Below, piece by piece: positions 12,475-12,584 of a DNA stretch of 12,584 bases. A program made the translations under genes and the position numbers. A model generated the notes under the pieces. It was not told the DNA's origin and did no database searches. It saw nothing but the letters and a program-made list of their open reading frames with translations. Position 1 is the first letter of the stretch; each line of letters opens with the position of its first letter. This DNA comes from Victivallales bacterium (GTDB lineage: Bacteria > Verrucomicrobiota > Lentisphaeria > Victivallales > JAADHT01): NCBI GenBank assembly GCA_016930955.1, contig JAFGFR010000338.1, forward strand, positions 1 to 12,584. The letters run 5' to 3'.

Positions 12475-12559
12475 AAGAATTTCCGCGTTTTTTGTCGGTA
12501 TTCGTCCTTGACAAAAATGAGACAGGATCAAAAGAGCCTGTAATGACTGGAGGGAAGCT

Positions 12560-12584
12560 ATGGAGTCCAAGACATCTTCTCAGA
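12560..12584 (+). CDS. Start of an unidentified gene, truncated by the window end
   Basis: An ATG at 12560 is preceded by GGAGG at six-base spacing and opens MESKTSSQ before the sequence ends. The strong ribosome-binding site is the only evidence, and eight codons are too few to identify the product. It lies 85 bases after the tRNA and could share its transcript. Confidence 0.45.

Noticed and set aside
1..12584. CRISPR array, toxin-antitoxin pair, insertion-sequence transposase or phage genes
   Set aside because: I looked for regularly spaced repeats, paired small ORFs, transposase motifs and terminal inverted repeats and found none that hold up.

Overview
The window looks like chromosomal DNA of a PVC-group bacterium, most likely Lentisphaerota (Victivallis-like). 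The main evidence is a pseudopilin with an FTLIELLVVIAIIGILA N-terminus and an ADGHV-type C-terminus, encoded directly between a LacI-family regulator and a heparinase II/III-family lyase. Gfo/Idh/MocA, GH3 and beta-helix (pectate-lyase-like) sequences add to a polysaccharide-degrading picture. The phylum call is inference from gene types; no rRNA or marker gene is present.

Layout. (1) Positions 1-3948, minus strand: an operon lacI > pseudopilin > heparinase (its 3' end is outside the window). Its promoter carries a perfect 16-bp palindrome, and the -10 lies so close to the lacI ATG that the message is probably leaderless. (2) 4206-5823, minus strand: a tight operon DUF4870 membrane protein > FeoA-like protein (apparently frameshifted by a 2-bp slip) > XerC-type tyrosine recombinase with all catalytic residues. 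(3) 6297-7672, plus strand: a GH3 beta-glucosidase reduced to 128 codons by an in-frame internal deletion, overlapping by ATGA an intact Gfo/Idh/MocA oxidoreductase. (4) 7673-9153: a decayed stretch with palindromic, structured repeat-like DNA and a secreted beta-helix pseudogene broken by a frame-changing deletion. (5) 9250-11960: a divergent module. On the minus strand are DUF3309 > small lipoprotein > LA_2272-like surface protein; on the plus strand are a soluble HisKA_3 histidine kinase and a NarL/FixJ response regulator. Both promoters have a TATATT -10 and a GGGTnnACACC-type operator immediately upstream of the -35. (6) 11961-12584: a structured repeat, the remnant of a small beta-rich protein, tRNA-Gln(CUG) with a good promoter, and the first codons of another gene.

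How it fits together. Region 1 reads as a self-regulated polysaccharide catabolic unit. Region 5 reads as a self-contained two-component circuit that probably activates both itself and a three-gene envelope operon. Regions 3 and 4 show carbohydrate-active genes being lost by internal deletions. Nothing in the window is clearly a new defence or mobile system. The most interesting items are the shared operator of the divergent module, the tandem prepilin signals, the probably leaderless autoregulated lacI, and the branched hairpin elements in the intergenic DNA.
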